Below, piece after piece: positions 27,594 to 36,104 of a stretch of 64,000 nt of DNA. The notes below the pieces were generated by a model, which was not told the origin of the DNA, ran no database searches, and saw only the letters and a list, made by a program, of their open reading frames with translations. The stretch is from Spirosomataceae bacterium TFI 002 (lineage in GTDB: Bacteria; Bacteroidota; Bacteroidia; Cytophagales; Spirosomataceae), in assembly GCA_900230115.1 (NCBI GenBank), contig LT907983.1, positions 3,611,001 to 3,675,000 on the forward strand. The letters are read 5' to 3'. The stretch's first letter is position 1; each line of letters begins with the position of its first letter. Made by a program: the position numbers and the translations under genes.

Positions 27594-27929
27594 CTAAATC
27601 TTAAAGATTTGGTCCATTAGAACCCATTTCTCTCCCGGCTTAGCACCTGGGACTTCTTTTTGAAATCCCCACATTAGATTTTCCCATTCTACGACGTCAG
27701 GATTTTCCTGGTCCATTTGTGCTGCTTTTTCAAAAGAGAAGTCAGCATTTACTTCCATGATCATGAACATTCTATTTCCAAAGAGGTAGATTTCCATTGA
27801 GGTAACTCCTTTATCTCGAATGCTTTGGTTGATATGTGGCCGTTGGTTCTCTGGTTTATGATGCCATTTATACTTTTCTATAAGTTGTGGATCATCAACA
27901 AGGTCGCAAGTGAGGCAGTATTTTTTCAT
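27594..27929 (-). CDS. L-rhamnose mutarotase family protein
   Basis: 111 residues, slightly longer than E. coli RhaM (104). Conserved segments: KYCLTCDLVDDPQLIEKYKW, HHKPENQRP, EIYLFGNRMFMIMEVNADFS, NPDVVEWENLMWGFQKEVPG. The family interconverts the alpha and beta anomers of L-rhamnose; members in Bacteroidota are often linked with L-fucose genes, so both sugars are possible. It lies 2 bases after the sulfatase stop, so it is translated in the same operon. It works in the cytoplasm to feed an anomer-specific dehydrogenase or isomerase. Confidence 0.9.
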   Translation of the reverse strand: MKKYCLTCDLVDDPQLIEKYKWHHKPENQRPHINQSIRDKGVTSMEIYLFGNRMFMIMEVNADFSFEKAAQMDQENPDVVEWENLMWGFQKEVPGAKPGEKWVLMDQIFKI

Positions 27930-27931
27930 GT

Positions 27932-29518
27932 TTAATCGTTCCAGTGAGTAGCAATTATTTTTTCAATATGAGGGTATGCTTGGTCTTCTTCTTTGTATTT
28001 CTTTCTTTGGTCAATAATTTCCTTTTTTAGATCTGCAATGATCGATTGGTAAGCCGGATTTTTGTATCGATTTACAACTTCATTTGGATCTAAACTCAAA
28101 TCATAAAACTCCCAAGCAGCTGGTGTTGGACCAAAAGGATATGAATCATTTGGGTCTTTAATCCATGTAAAAGTACTTTGTCCATATTTAGATTCATCGT
28201 AATGTGCCCCATAATAAAAAATGAGTTTGTACTTATTTGTTCTAACTCCAAAACTTGAGGGAATATCATGATGAGTTAGGTGCATCCAATACCTGTAATA
28301 TGTAGCTTTATGAAAAGCTAAAGTAGGGTTTTGAGCAACCTTCTTAAAGCTTTCTCCTTGCATATATGATGGCGTATTACCACCTGCTAAATCAATCATA
28401 GTAGGGGCATAGTCTACATTGTTGACAATTGCTTTTGTTCTTTTTCCTGCATTTGTGTTTTTAGTATTCTTCATTATAAAAGGCATACGCATAGATTCGT
28501 CATACATCCATCTCTTATCCATGTAGTCATGCTCACCTAGCATCATTCCTTGATCCGAGGTGTAAATGATAATCGTATTGTCCCACAAGTTATTATCTTT
28601 TAAGTATTTGAACAACCTACCTAAGTTGTCATCAACACCTTTAACGCAGCGGAGGTATTTCTTTAGATACATTTGATATGCTGCAGATGTTGCTTCTGAC
28701 TGGTTTCTGATCGTATCCAAGCCGTATTGTTTAGTGTAATTTCGATATGGGTGTCGCATAGATACTGAAGTTCCAATTCTTCGCTTAAGTGTTCCATCTC
28801 TTCCCAGCGTTCCTTCTGAACCAAAAAATGGTTGAGCGTAAAGACTAGATGGCTCTGGAATAAATGTATCAGCCAAATAAGATTCGTATCTCTCTGGATA
28901 TTCAAAGTCGTCATGTGGAGCCTTGTGATGATGCATCAAGAAAAATGGTTTTGATTTATCTGTCTTATCAAGCCATTCTAGGGTGATATCAGTAATTACG
29001 TCTGATACATACCCTTTGTAATTTACGTAGTTATTTCCCCATTCTCCTTTGCCTTTTTCTTTTAATTTTGGATCAAAATAATCACCTTGGCTATTCAATA
29101 CCTTGTAATAATCAAATGCCGAAGGTTCATCTTTTAGGTGCCATTTGCCTATAACAGCAGTTTGATAGCCCAGTTTTTTCAATTCTTGAGGTAAGTATTG
29201 CTTTTCTCCAGGAAGGTGTCCGTCCAAATCTAAGACCCCGTTGGTTTGACTATATTGACCTGTCAGAATGTTCGCCCTACTTGGAGTACAAATCGAATTG
29301 GTACAAAATGCATTTTCAAAGAGAACGCTTTCTTTAGCAAACAAGTCCAAATTTGGTGTTGGATTAAGTTCTGCTAATCTACCACCGTATGCTCCAATGG
29401 CTTGAGAGGTGTGGTCGTCCGTCATTATATAGATGATGTTTGGTCGATTTTGACCAACACTGATGATGGTCTGGAAAAATAGCCCAATTAAAACGAAAAG
29501 CTTCAGGTTAGAGATCAT
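27932..29518 (-). CDS. Secreted sulfatase (S1 family, formylglycine Cys type)
   Basis: 528 residues with an N-terminal signal peptide ending near SVGQ. The metal site begins NIIYIMTDDHTSQAIGAYG. The sulfatase signature CTPSR is at C77-R81, where Cys should be converted to formylglycine. Downstream come GKWHL, HHHKAPHDDFEYPERY and TSDQGMMLGEHDYMDKRWMY, all typical. It hydrolyses sulfate esters, most likely on a carbohydrate in the periplasm. It is the first gene of the operon with the mutarotase and the LgoD-like dehydrogenase, indicating that desulfation feeds sugar oxidation. The cognate anaerobic or aerobic formylglycine maturase is not in this window. Confidence 0.93.
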   Translation of the reverse strand: MISNLKLFVLIGLFFQTIISVGQNRPNIIYIMTDDHTSQAIGAYGGRLAELNPTPNLDLFAKESVLFENAFCTNSICTPSRANILTGQYSQTNGVLDLDGHLPGEKQYLPQELKKLGYQTAVIGKWHLKDEPSAFDYYKVLNSQGDYFDPKLKEKGKGEWGNNYVNYKGYVSDVITDITLEWLDKTDKSKPFFLMHHHKAPHDDFEYPERYESYLADTFIPEPSSLYAQPFFGSEGTLGRDGTLKRRIGTSVSMRHPYRNYTKQYGLDTIRNQSEATSAAYQMYLKKYLRCVKGVDDNLGRLFKYLKDNNLWDNTIIIYTSDQGMMLGEHDYMDKRWMYDESMRMPFIMKNTKNTNAGKRTKAIVNNVDYAPTMIDLAGGNTPSYMQGESFKKVAQNPTLAFHKATYYRYWMHLTHHDIPSSFGVRTNKYKLIFYYGAHYDESKYGQSTFTWIKDPNDSYPFGPTPAAWEFYDLSLDPNEVVNRYKNPAYQSIIADLKKEIIDQRKKYKEEDQAYPHIEKIIATHWND

Positions 29519-29577
29519 GTTTTGTATTCTTTAGGTTTGAAACAGTATTCCTTATTATTCTAAGAAATCCATTTAAG

Positions 29578-29608
29578 CAAATTTACTTACAATATATTGG
29601 CAGTTCAA
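29578..29608 (-). promoter_or_regulatory. Promoter of the minus-strand sulfatase operon
   Basis: The minus strand has TTG (29608-29606), a 20-base spacer and TAAATTTG (29585-29578), a full consensus match, 60 bases before the sulfatase ATG in the divergent region 29519-29713. Confidence 0.5.
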
Positions 29609-29713
29609 TATTCTAAATATGCTTACCTTGATACGAAATTGGCAACTTGGCTGATAGGGTAAGCCAACAATCCTTAAATTTTATAAATTCGGATCTACTT
29701 CAAAAAATAACAT

Positions 29714-31207
29714 ATGAAAAAAAGCCTTCTTCTTTTACTCATTTCTTCGTTGCTCTTTTCTTGTTCAAAAAAAGAAAAACCAAATGTTCTTTTCTTATTC
29801 ATTGATGACTTGGCATATGATGCAGTTGCGAGTTATGGCAACGATGTAGTGAAAACTCCCAATATTGATAGAATTGCAAGTAAGGGTACTCGTTTTTCGC
29901 ATGCCTATAACATGGGATCATGGAGTGGTGCAGTGTGTACAGCGTCTAGATCGATGATTATTTCAGGTTTGTCCGTATGGCGTGCAAACCAAAACCGTGA
30001 GCTATGGCACAATAATGACAGTACTTCTATTGCCAATACTTGGGGTAAACTGATGGAAAAGCAAGGTTATGATACTTACATGGCGGGTAAATGGCATGTA
30101 GACGTCCCTGCTGATGTTGTTTTTCAAGAAACAAGACATATTCGTCCTGGTATGCCTGGCGATGGATTTAATTTTAAAGTAGTAAAAGAAATGTATGCCG
30201 ATGGAAGGCAGCCAAGTATTGAAGAAGTTACAGAGAAAAGGCCAAACGGTTATTTTAGACCTTTAAGTTCTAGTGATAATTCTTGGTCACCAACAGATAC
30301 TAGTAAAGGTGGTTTTTGGAAAGGTGGGAAGCACTGGTCTGAAGTTTTGCTAGATGATGCCAAAGAGTTTATTGGAATGGCGGAGAAAAAAGAAAATCCT
30401 TTTTTCATGTATTTGGCATTTAATGCTGCTCATGATCCTCGCCAAGCACCACAAGAATACCTAGACATGTATCCTTTGGACGAAATTAAAATTCCTGAGA
30501 ACTTTATGGAAGACTATATGTATCATGAAGAGGTAGGTGCTGGGCCACTCCTTCGTGACGAAGCTCTTGCTCCTTTTCCTCGTACAGAATATGCCATAAA
30601 AGTTCACCTACAAGAATATTATGCTTTGATAACTCACTTAGATATTCAGATTGGAAATATTTTGAAAGAGCTTGAAGATAAAGGACTTCTTGATGATACT
30701 TATGTTTTCCTTACCGCAGATCATGGTTTGGCAATGGGAAGTCATGGCCTATTGGGTAAGCAAAACATGTATGACCATAGCATGAGAGTTCCATTGATGG
30801 TAATGGGTCCTGATGTGAAAGAAGGATTAGTAGTAGATGCTGATGTGCATTTGCAGGATGTAATGGCTTCGGCTTTAGATGTTGCAGGTATTGAGAAGCC
30901 TGATTTTGTAGAGTTCAATAGCTTAATGCCTTACGCTAAAGGTACTGAGACAAAGACAAAGCTAAATGGAGTATATGGTGCTTATTTGAAAAAGCAGCGA
31001 ATGATGCGAAAAGATGGATTTAAGTTGATCGTTTATCCAGAAGTCAATCGAGTTTTGCTTTATGATATGACAAACGATCCACAAGAAATAGTTGATTTGG
31101 GCTCAAATCCTGAATATGCTACTAAGAAAAAAGAACTGATGCAAGACTTACTCAGTCGTCAGAAAGAGTTGGGTGACGATTTGGATTTGGGAAATGCAAG
31201 TATTTAG
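29714..31207 (+). CDS. Sulfatase lipoprotein (S1 family, C-T-A-S-R variant)
   Basis: 497 residues. The lipoprotein signal ends in LLFSC (Cys 17). The metal site is NVLFLFIDDLAYDAVASYGN and the modification motif is CTASR at C75-R79; Ala at the third position is allowed in the C-x-P/A-x-R pattern. GKWHVDVP, AFNAAHDPRQAPQEYL and LTADHGLAMGSHGLLGKQNM follow. It removes sulfate from a sugar or polysaccharide fragment, at the cell surface or periplasm. It is transcribed divergently from the other sulfatase and is followed after 26 bases by an esterase gene. The two sulfatases differ in sequence and motif, which suggests different sulfate positions. Confidence 0.92.
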   Translation: MKKSLLLLLISSLLFSCSKKEKPNVLFLFIDDLAYDAVASYGNDVVKTPNIDRIASKGTRFSHAYNMGSWSGAVCTASRSMIISGLSVWRANQNRELWHNNDSTSIANTWGKLMEKQGYDTYMAGKWHVDVPADVVFQETRHIRPGMPGDGFNFKVVKEMYADGRQPSIEEVTEKRPNGYFRPLSSSDNSWSPTDTSKGGFWKGGKHWSEVLLDDAKEFIGMAEKKENPFFMYLAFNAAHDPRQAPQEYLDMYPLDEIKIPENFMEDYMYHEEVGAGPLLRDEALAPFPRTEYAIKVHLQEYYALITHLDIQIGNILKELEDKGLLDDTYVFLTADHGLAMGSHGLLGKQNMYDHSMRVPLMVMGPDVKEGLVVDADVHLQDVMASALDVAGIEKPDFVEFNSLMPYAKGTETKTKLNGVYGAYLKKQRMMRKDGFKLIVYPEVNRVLLYDMTNDPQEIVDLGSNPEYATKKKELMQDLLSRQKELGDDLDLGNASI

Positions 31208-31233
31208 AAAGTATTGAAAATATATAAATAGTT

Positions 31234-32739
31234 ATGAGATTTAAGTTTATCCTCCTTTACCTATTAGCTTCAAACGTACTTTTTGCTCAAAATGAGTTAA
31301 AGGTTGAAGTGGTTGTAGCAAAACAATTACAGAATGAAGCAAAAGCAGATGGAAGGCTATTTTTGTTTTTGAATCAAAATCCTGATGTAGAACCTAGGAC
31401 ACAGACATGGCCGAGTGCGGGAAATTACATGTTTGCCAAGAATTTCTCAGGTTTAAAAGCCAAGAAAGGAATTGAGATTAAAAGTGAAGATGAATGGATA
31501 GGCACTGCAAATTGGGATTTAAACTCAGTTCCTAATGGTACTTATTACTTACAAGTGCTATGGGATCAAAACACAGAAGAGTCTACACTTCAAGGAGCGG
31601 GCAATTTATATTCAGAGAAGCAAAAGCTTGTAATTGATAAAAATACCAAAGCTAAAGTTACGCTCAACTCTAAAATTGAAGCTCGAAAAATTGTTGATCA
31701 TCCTCTTGTGAAGGTAGTTGATATTAAAAGTGAAGCTTTGAGTGAGTTTTGGGGGAAAGAAATGCGAGTGAAGGCGTCAATTCTATTGCCTTTTGGCTAT
31801 CAGAAAGGGAAGTCCTACCCAATTAGGTATAACATTTCGGGCTACGGAGGTCGCTATGATAGGGTAAACAGAATAGTTAAAAATGAAGCATTTATGAAAT
31901 GGTGGGAGTCTAGCGAAGCACCACAAATAATTAATGTTTTTGTAGATGCTGAAGGGCCGTTTGGTGATAATTATCATTTGGATTCTGACAATAGCGGGCC
32001 TTATGGTCATGCATTAATCAAAGAGCTCGCACCTACAATAGAAGACATGTATCGTGGAGAAAGTGGTTTCAAAACACGATTTGTAGATGGTTGCTCTACT
32101 GGTGGTTGGGTTTCTCTCGGACTGCAAATGTATTATCCTGATTTCTTTAATGGTACTTTTTCTTATAGTCCAGATGCGATAGACTTTGAAAACTATCAGT
32201 TGATCAATATTTACAAGGATGAAAATGCATTTGTAAATGAACACGGCTACCTGCGACCAATTATGAGAGATACCAATGGTGAACCCATGATGAGCATGAA
32301 GGACTTTATTCAATACGAAAACGTGCTAGGAGCAAGTAATACTTACCTTAACTCTGGTGGGCAGTTTAGTGCTCACACTGCTTTGTATAGTCCTAAAGGC
32401 GAGAATGGCTTACCTAGGCCAATGTTTGACCCGCAGACTGGAGTTATAGATCATGAGGTTACAAAAGTGTGGGAGAAATACGATTTTAAGAAATATGCTG
32501 CAAAAAACTGGGCAACACTTGGCCCAAAACTTCAAGGCAAAATATACGTATGGATGGGGGATATGGATAATTTCTATCTCAATACTGGGACGAGAGGTTT
32601 CGAGGCTTTTTTGAAAGAAACCACCAACCCAAAGTCGGATGCCGTGATTGAATACACACCAATGAAAGGTCATTGTGCCAACTATGATAACAAGAAGGTT
32701 TTGTTGCAGATGAAGGAGCGGTTGAGTGAGGTGGAGTAG
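31234..32739 (+). CDS. Secreted alpha/beta-hydrolase esterase (enterochelin-esterase/CE1-like)
   Basis: 501 residues. The signal peptide ends near VLFAQ. Residues 22-150 form a beta-rich N-terminal domain; the hydrolase part follows with SILLPFGYQKGKSYPIRYN, then the nucleophile elbow GCSTGG (Ser 288), a likely acid in WMGDMDNFYLN and the catalytic His in MKGHCANYD near the end. The pattern matches esterase D/CE1-type enzymes that remove acyl or phenolic groups. Encoded 26 bases after a sulfatase, it probably strips ester groups from the same carbohydrate. The exact bond is unknown. Confidence 0.8.
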   Translation: MRFKFILLYLLASNVLFAQNELKVEVVVAKQLQNEAKADGRLFLFLNQNPDVEPRTQTWPSAGNYMFAKNFSGLKAKKGIEIKSEDEWIGTANWDLNSVPNGTYYLQVLWDQNTEESTLQGAGNLYSEKQKLVIDKNTKAKVTLNSKIEARKIVDHPLVKVVDIKSEALSEFWGKEMRVKASILLPFGYQKGKSYPIRYNISGYGGRYDRVNRIVKNEAFMKWWESSEAPQIINVFVDAEGPFGDNYHLDSDNSGPYGHALIKELAPTIEDMYRGESGFKTRFVDGCSTGGWVSLGLQMYYPDFFNGTFSYSPDAIDFENYQLINIYKDENAFVNEHGYLRPIMRDTNGEPMMSMKDFIQYENVLGASNTYLNSGGQFSAHTALYSPKGENGLPRPMFDPQTGVIDHEVTKVWEKYDFKKYAAKNWATLGPKLQGKIYVWMGDMDNFYLNTGTRGFEAFLKETTNPKSDAVIEYTPMKGHCANYDNKKVLLQMKERLSEVE

Positions 32740-32763
32740 TTTTTTTACGCAGTGATAGGAACA

Positions 32764-32799
32764 CGGATAGGACTGATCAGACAGATTTTTCGGATTGTA
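32764..32799 (+). repeat. 9-nt periodic GAT tract
   Basis: Four consecutive nonamers of form C-x-GAT-nnnn: CGGATAGGA, CTGATCAGA, CAGATTTTT, CGGATTGTA. A further GTGATAGGA lies just upstream. Confidence 0.55.
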
Positions 32800-32938
32800 A
32801 TTTCGGACCAGAGTCAGACATGGTCTCTCTGGGAAAACTCCATTTTCTGTTGTGTTTGAAGCTGTCAATTAATTGATATTGTTTGTTATCCTTTAATTTT
32901 TAAGGGAGACTTGCCTACTAACTGTTCTTTCGACGATT

Positions 32939-33145
32939 TCGGCTAAAGCCGATAAGGACTTCGTTCATTTTAGATTATCCACGGCTTGAAAGCCGTGGGA
33001 AGTTTTCGAGTTCTTGAATTTCTTCTATTTTTAAGAAGGAAGTGCTAGCAAACAGTACGAGTAAAACGAGAGCATAAGAATTTAATTACCACGAGGCTTT
33101 AGCCCGTGGATAAGGGAAAGAGTTGAACCGATAGGGCTTTAGCCC
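32939..33145. repeat. REP-like palindromes with GGCT/AGCC core (four copies)
   Basis: Hairpins at 32939-32952 (TCGGCT aa AGCCGA), 32979-32998 (CCACGGCT tgaa AGCCGTGG), 33089-33109 (CCACG-a-GGCT tt AGCCCGTGG) and 33134-33145 (GGGCT tt AGCCC). The two copies with CCACG ends are clearly related to each other. No RAYT transposase is in the window. Confidence 0.65.
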
Positions 33146-33294
33146 AAAAGAAAGGAGTAACTAGTATTGTCTTTTAGCGTTTGTCTGTGTCCCAGCAGAA
33201 GAGTTCAAATGTCATTCAAAGTCTTGAAGTTTTAGCAAAACAAATGTTGAGCCGCAGTAAATTGTTTCTATGCAAACCCCGCAGCAGGGATAGA

Positions 33295-33381
33295 GGCGGT
33301 ACCCCACATCCGTCAGATGACGGAGAGGAGTAAAGCCAAAAGCCCGATCGCCACAGAGCTTTAGCGAAGTGGGGAGCTGCC
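33295..33381. ncRNA. Structured element: possible RNA or mobile hairpin element
   Basis: The 13-nt arms 33295-33307 (GGCGGTACCCCAC) and 33369-33381 (GTGGGGAGCTGCC) pair with one mismatch and two wobbles. Inside is a perfect hairpin CCGTCA-ga-TGACGG (33310-33323) and a weaker TCGC/GCGA stem (33348-33367). This is a multi-stem fold that random sequence rarely gives. The layout recalls structured intergenic elements that recur in Bacteroidota genomes, but I cannot confirm a family. The strand is undecided. Confidence 0.5.
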
Positions 33382-33432
33382 CAAAATATTCACTCAAGCT
33401 TCAGAAAATTAGAATTCCTTAGCCCTTCTCCC

Positions 33433-33440
33433 TATTTTTG
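33433..33440 (+). promoter_or_regulatory. Candidate -7 box of valS
   Basis: TATTTTTG matches TAnnTTTG and lies 36 bases before the valS ATG. The -33 box is weak (TTA near 33409). Confidence 0.4.
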
Positions 33441-33476
33441 TGCGATCATTTCAAAAAGAGCGAATAAAGAGCATAA

Positions 33477-36104
33477 ATGGAGATTTCGAAGACATATAAT
33501 CCGAGAGAAGTAGAAGACAAATGGTATAGCTACTGGACAGACAATGGTTTTTTTAAAGCCACGCCAAATCCAGATAAGGAGCCGTACAGTATTGTGATTC
33601 CGCCACCAAATGTCACAGGTGTGTTGCACATGGGTCATATGCTTAATAATACGATTCAGGATGTGCTCATTCGCAAAGCTCGTATGGAGGGCAAAGAAGC
33701 TTGCTGGGTGCCTGGTACGGATCATGCCTCTATAGCTACGGAAGCCAAAGTGGTTGCGATGCTCAAGGAAAAGGGTATCAATAAGGCGGATCTTTCTCGT
33801 GAGGAATATTTGGAATACTGCTGGGAATGGACAGAGAAATATGGTGGTATAATACTACAGCAATTGCGAAAGCTTGGTGCTTCTTGTGACTGGGACCGCA
33901 CGCGATTCACAATGGAGGAGAGCTTGTATGATGCTGTAATCGATGTTTTTATAGACCTCTATAACAAAGAAGATATTTACCGAGGATACCGAATGGTGAA
34001 CTGGGATCCTGAAGCGAAAACGACGGTTTCGGATGAAGAGGTATTGACCAAAGAGCTTCATCAAAAGTTAGTATATATTAAATATGAAGGTGCTGATGGT
34101 GATGTGGTTATTGCCACTACTCGCCCAGAGACTATCATGGCAGATGCTGCGATATGCGTAAATCCTGAGGATGATCGTTTCAAGCATTTGGTAGGTAAGA
34201 AAGTGAGAATTCCGCTAATAGATCGTGAGATTGAAATCATTGCGGATGAATATGTGGAGATGGAGTTTGGTACGGGTTGCTTGAAGGTAACTCCTGCTCA
34301 CGATCAAAACGATTTTAGGCTTGGCGAGAAGCACAAGCTAGAAGTTATTGATATTCTAACCGACGATGCGAAGCTTAATGAGAAAGCTAAAATACTAGTT
34401 GGTGAGGATAGATTTGTGGCTCGTAAGAAAATAGTAAAGCTGCTAGAAGCATCTGGAAACTTGGTTAAAGTGGAGGATTACACTTCTAACGTAGGTACAA
34501 GTGAACGTACAGGTGCTGTAATTGAGCCAAAAATATCTTTGCAGTGGTTCTTGAAAATGGATAGACTTAGTCAGCCGGCATTGAAAAATGTAATGGATGA
34601 TACAATTCAGCTTTTGCCACCGAAATTCAAAAATACATATCGCCACTGGATGGAGAATGTACACGATTGGTGTATCAGCCGCCAGCTGTGGTGGGGACAT
34701 AGGATTCCGGCTTTTTACATGGAAGATGGAACTTGTATTGTTGCCAAAACAAAAGTAGAAGCTCTTAAAATTGCTCGTGAGAAATATCAACTATTTGCAC
34801 TTAGTGAAAAAGACTTGACTCAGGACGAAGATGTATTAGATACATGGTTCAGTTCTTGGTTATGGCCTATTTCGGTATTTGATGGTTTTAAAGACCCTGA
34901 CAATGCGGATATCAACTATTTCTACCCAACCAATGACTTGGTAACTGCTCCTGAGATCTTGTTTTTCTGGGTGGCTAGAATGATTATTGCTGGGTATGAG
35001 TACAAAGGACAATATCCTTTCAAAAATGTATATCTCACAGGAATTGTTCGTGATAAGCAGGGACGTAAAATGTCGAAATCGCTTGGGAATTCGCCTGACC
35101 CAATAGAATTAATAGAAAAGTACGGTGCCGATGGCGTGCGTACTGGAATGCTTTTCAGCTCGCCAGCTGGTAATGATTTACCATTTGATGAGAAGCTTTG
35201 TGAGCAAGGACGTAACTTTTCTAATAAGATTTGGAACGCCTTTAGGCTTGTAAAAGGTTGGGATGTAGATAATACGGCGGACCAGCCACAAAGTGCTGAT
35301 GCGGCTATTAAGTGGTTTGAATCCCAACTAAACGCCACAATCGCAGAAGTACACGACCACTACGATAAGTTCAGGATTTCGGATGCATTGTTGAGTACTT
35401 ATAATTTAATTTGGAACGACTTCTGTTCGCAATATCTCGAGATGGTGAAACCAGCTTATGTGGATGGAGTGAGTTTGCCGATTGATCAAAAGACTTATGA
35501 TGAAACGATAAAGTTCTTTGAGGAATTGATGACATTGGTTCATCCATTTACACCATTCATTAGTGAGGAGCTTTGGCAGAACCTTAGCGAAAGAGCTGAA
35601 TTGGCGACCATTTGTAAAGCGGAATTTCCAAAAGGGGGAGATGTTGATAAAGGTGTTTTAGCTGAGTTTGAAATTCTATTTGAGTTGGTTTCTTGGATTA
35701 GAAATACGCGTCAGGAAAAGCAAATTTCGCCAAAGGAGGCACTTCCATTGCAAATTAAAACAAGCCAACTAGCGGTGTATGAAAAGATCGGCAGCTTGAT
35801 TACGAAACTCGGAAATATCAGTGAGTTGAGTTTTATGGACGAACTTGAAAACTCAGGAATCATTATCAAAGGAGATGAGTTTGCTCTTGACCTTGGTGAT
35901 AACCTTGACGTAGAAGCAGAAAAGGCCAAACTAGAAGCCGATTTGGTTTATACGAAGGGTTTTATGAAATCTGTTCAAGGTAAATTATCAAATGAGCGAT
36001 TTGTTGCCAATGCCAAGCCAGAGATTGTTGAAAAAGAAAGAGAGAAGTTGGCAGATGCCGAGTCTAAAATAGCAGCCATAGAAATTGCCTTATCTAAACT
36101 ATGA
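33477..36104 (+). CDS. valS: Valyl-tRNA synthetase
   Basis: 875 residues, a normal ValRS. It charges tRNA-Val with valine in the cytoplasm. The class I HIGH-type motif is in PPPNVTGVLHMGHML (N-terminal) and the KMSKS loop is GRKMSKSLGNSPDP. The editing domain contains TTRPETIMADAAI, and CWVPGTDHASIATE is present. The C-terminus ends with the coiled-coil arm (AEKAKLEADLVYTKGFMKSV) specific to ValRS. Its TGA stop overlaps the murI start as ATGA, indicating translational coupling. Confidence 0.98.
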   Translation: MEISKTYNPREVEDKWYSYWTDNGFFKATPNPDKEPYSIVIPPPNVTGVLHMGHMLNNTIQDVLIRKARMEGKEACWVPGTDHASIATEAKVVAMLKEKGINKADLSREEYLEYCWEWTEKYGGIILQQLRKLGASCDWDRTRFTMEESLYDAVIDVFIDLYNKEDIYRGYRMVNWDPEAKTTVSDEEVLTKELHQKLVYIKYEGADGDVVIATTRPETIMADAAICVNPEDDRFKHLVGKKVRIPLIDREIEIIADEYVEMEFGTGCLKVTPAHDQNDFRLGEKHKLEVIDILTDDAKLNEKAKILVGEDRFVARKKIVKLLEASGNLVKVEDYTSNVGTSERTGAVIEPKISLQWFLKMDRLSQPALKNVMDDTIQLLPPKFKNTYRHWMENVHDWCISRQLWWGHRIPAFYMEDGTCIVAKTKVEALKIAREKYQLFALSEKDLTQDEDVLDTWFSSWLWPISVFDGFKDPDNADINYFYPTNDLVTAPEILFFWVARMIIAGYEYKGQYPFKNVYLTGIVRDKQGRKMSKSLGNSPDPIELIEKYGADGVRTGMLFSSPAGNDLPFDEKLCEQGRNFSNKIWNAFRLVKGWDVDNTADQPQSADAAIKWFESQLNATIAEVHDHYDKFRISDALLSTYNLIWNDFCSQYLEMVKPAYVDGVSLPIDQKTYDETIKFFEELMTLVHPFTPFISEELWQNLSERAELATICKAEFPKGGDVDKGVLAEFEILFELVSWIRNTRQEKQISPKEALPLQIKTSQLAVYEKIGSLITKLGNISELSFMDELENSGIIIKGDEFALDLGDNLDVEAEKAKLEADLVYTKGFMKSVQGKLSNERFVANAKPEIVEKEREKLADAESKIAAIEIALSKL

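Larger units (their letters stand above)
32740..33432. other. Long intergenic spacer rich in interspersed-repeat-like elements
   Basis: No coding sequence I trust lies in this stretch. It contains a 9-nt periodic tract (32764-32799), four short palindromes with GGCT/AGCC cores (32939-33145) and a structured 87-nt element (33295-33381). The accumulation of three element types between the sugar island and valS suggests a site tolerant of repeat insertion. Confidence 0.6.

Noticed and set aside
33212-33397. 61-codon minus-strand frame through the structured element
   Set aside because: It overlaps the paired stems and shows no protein-like signature or start signal; I treat it as a shadow of the structured element.
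32740-33476. tRNA or rRNA fragment in the valS upstream spacer
   Set aside because: No acceptor/T-arm pattern (for example GGTTCGAAT) or rRNA motif is visible.
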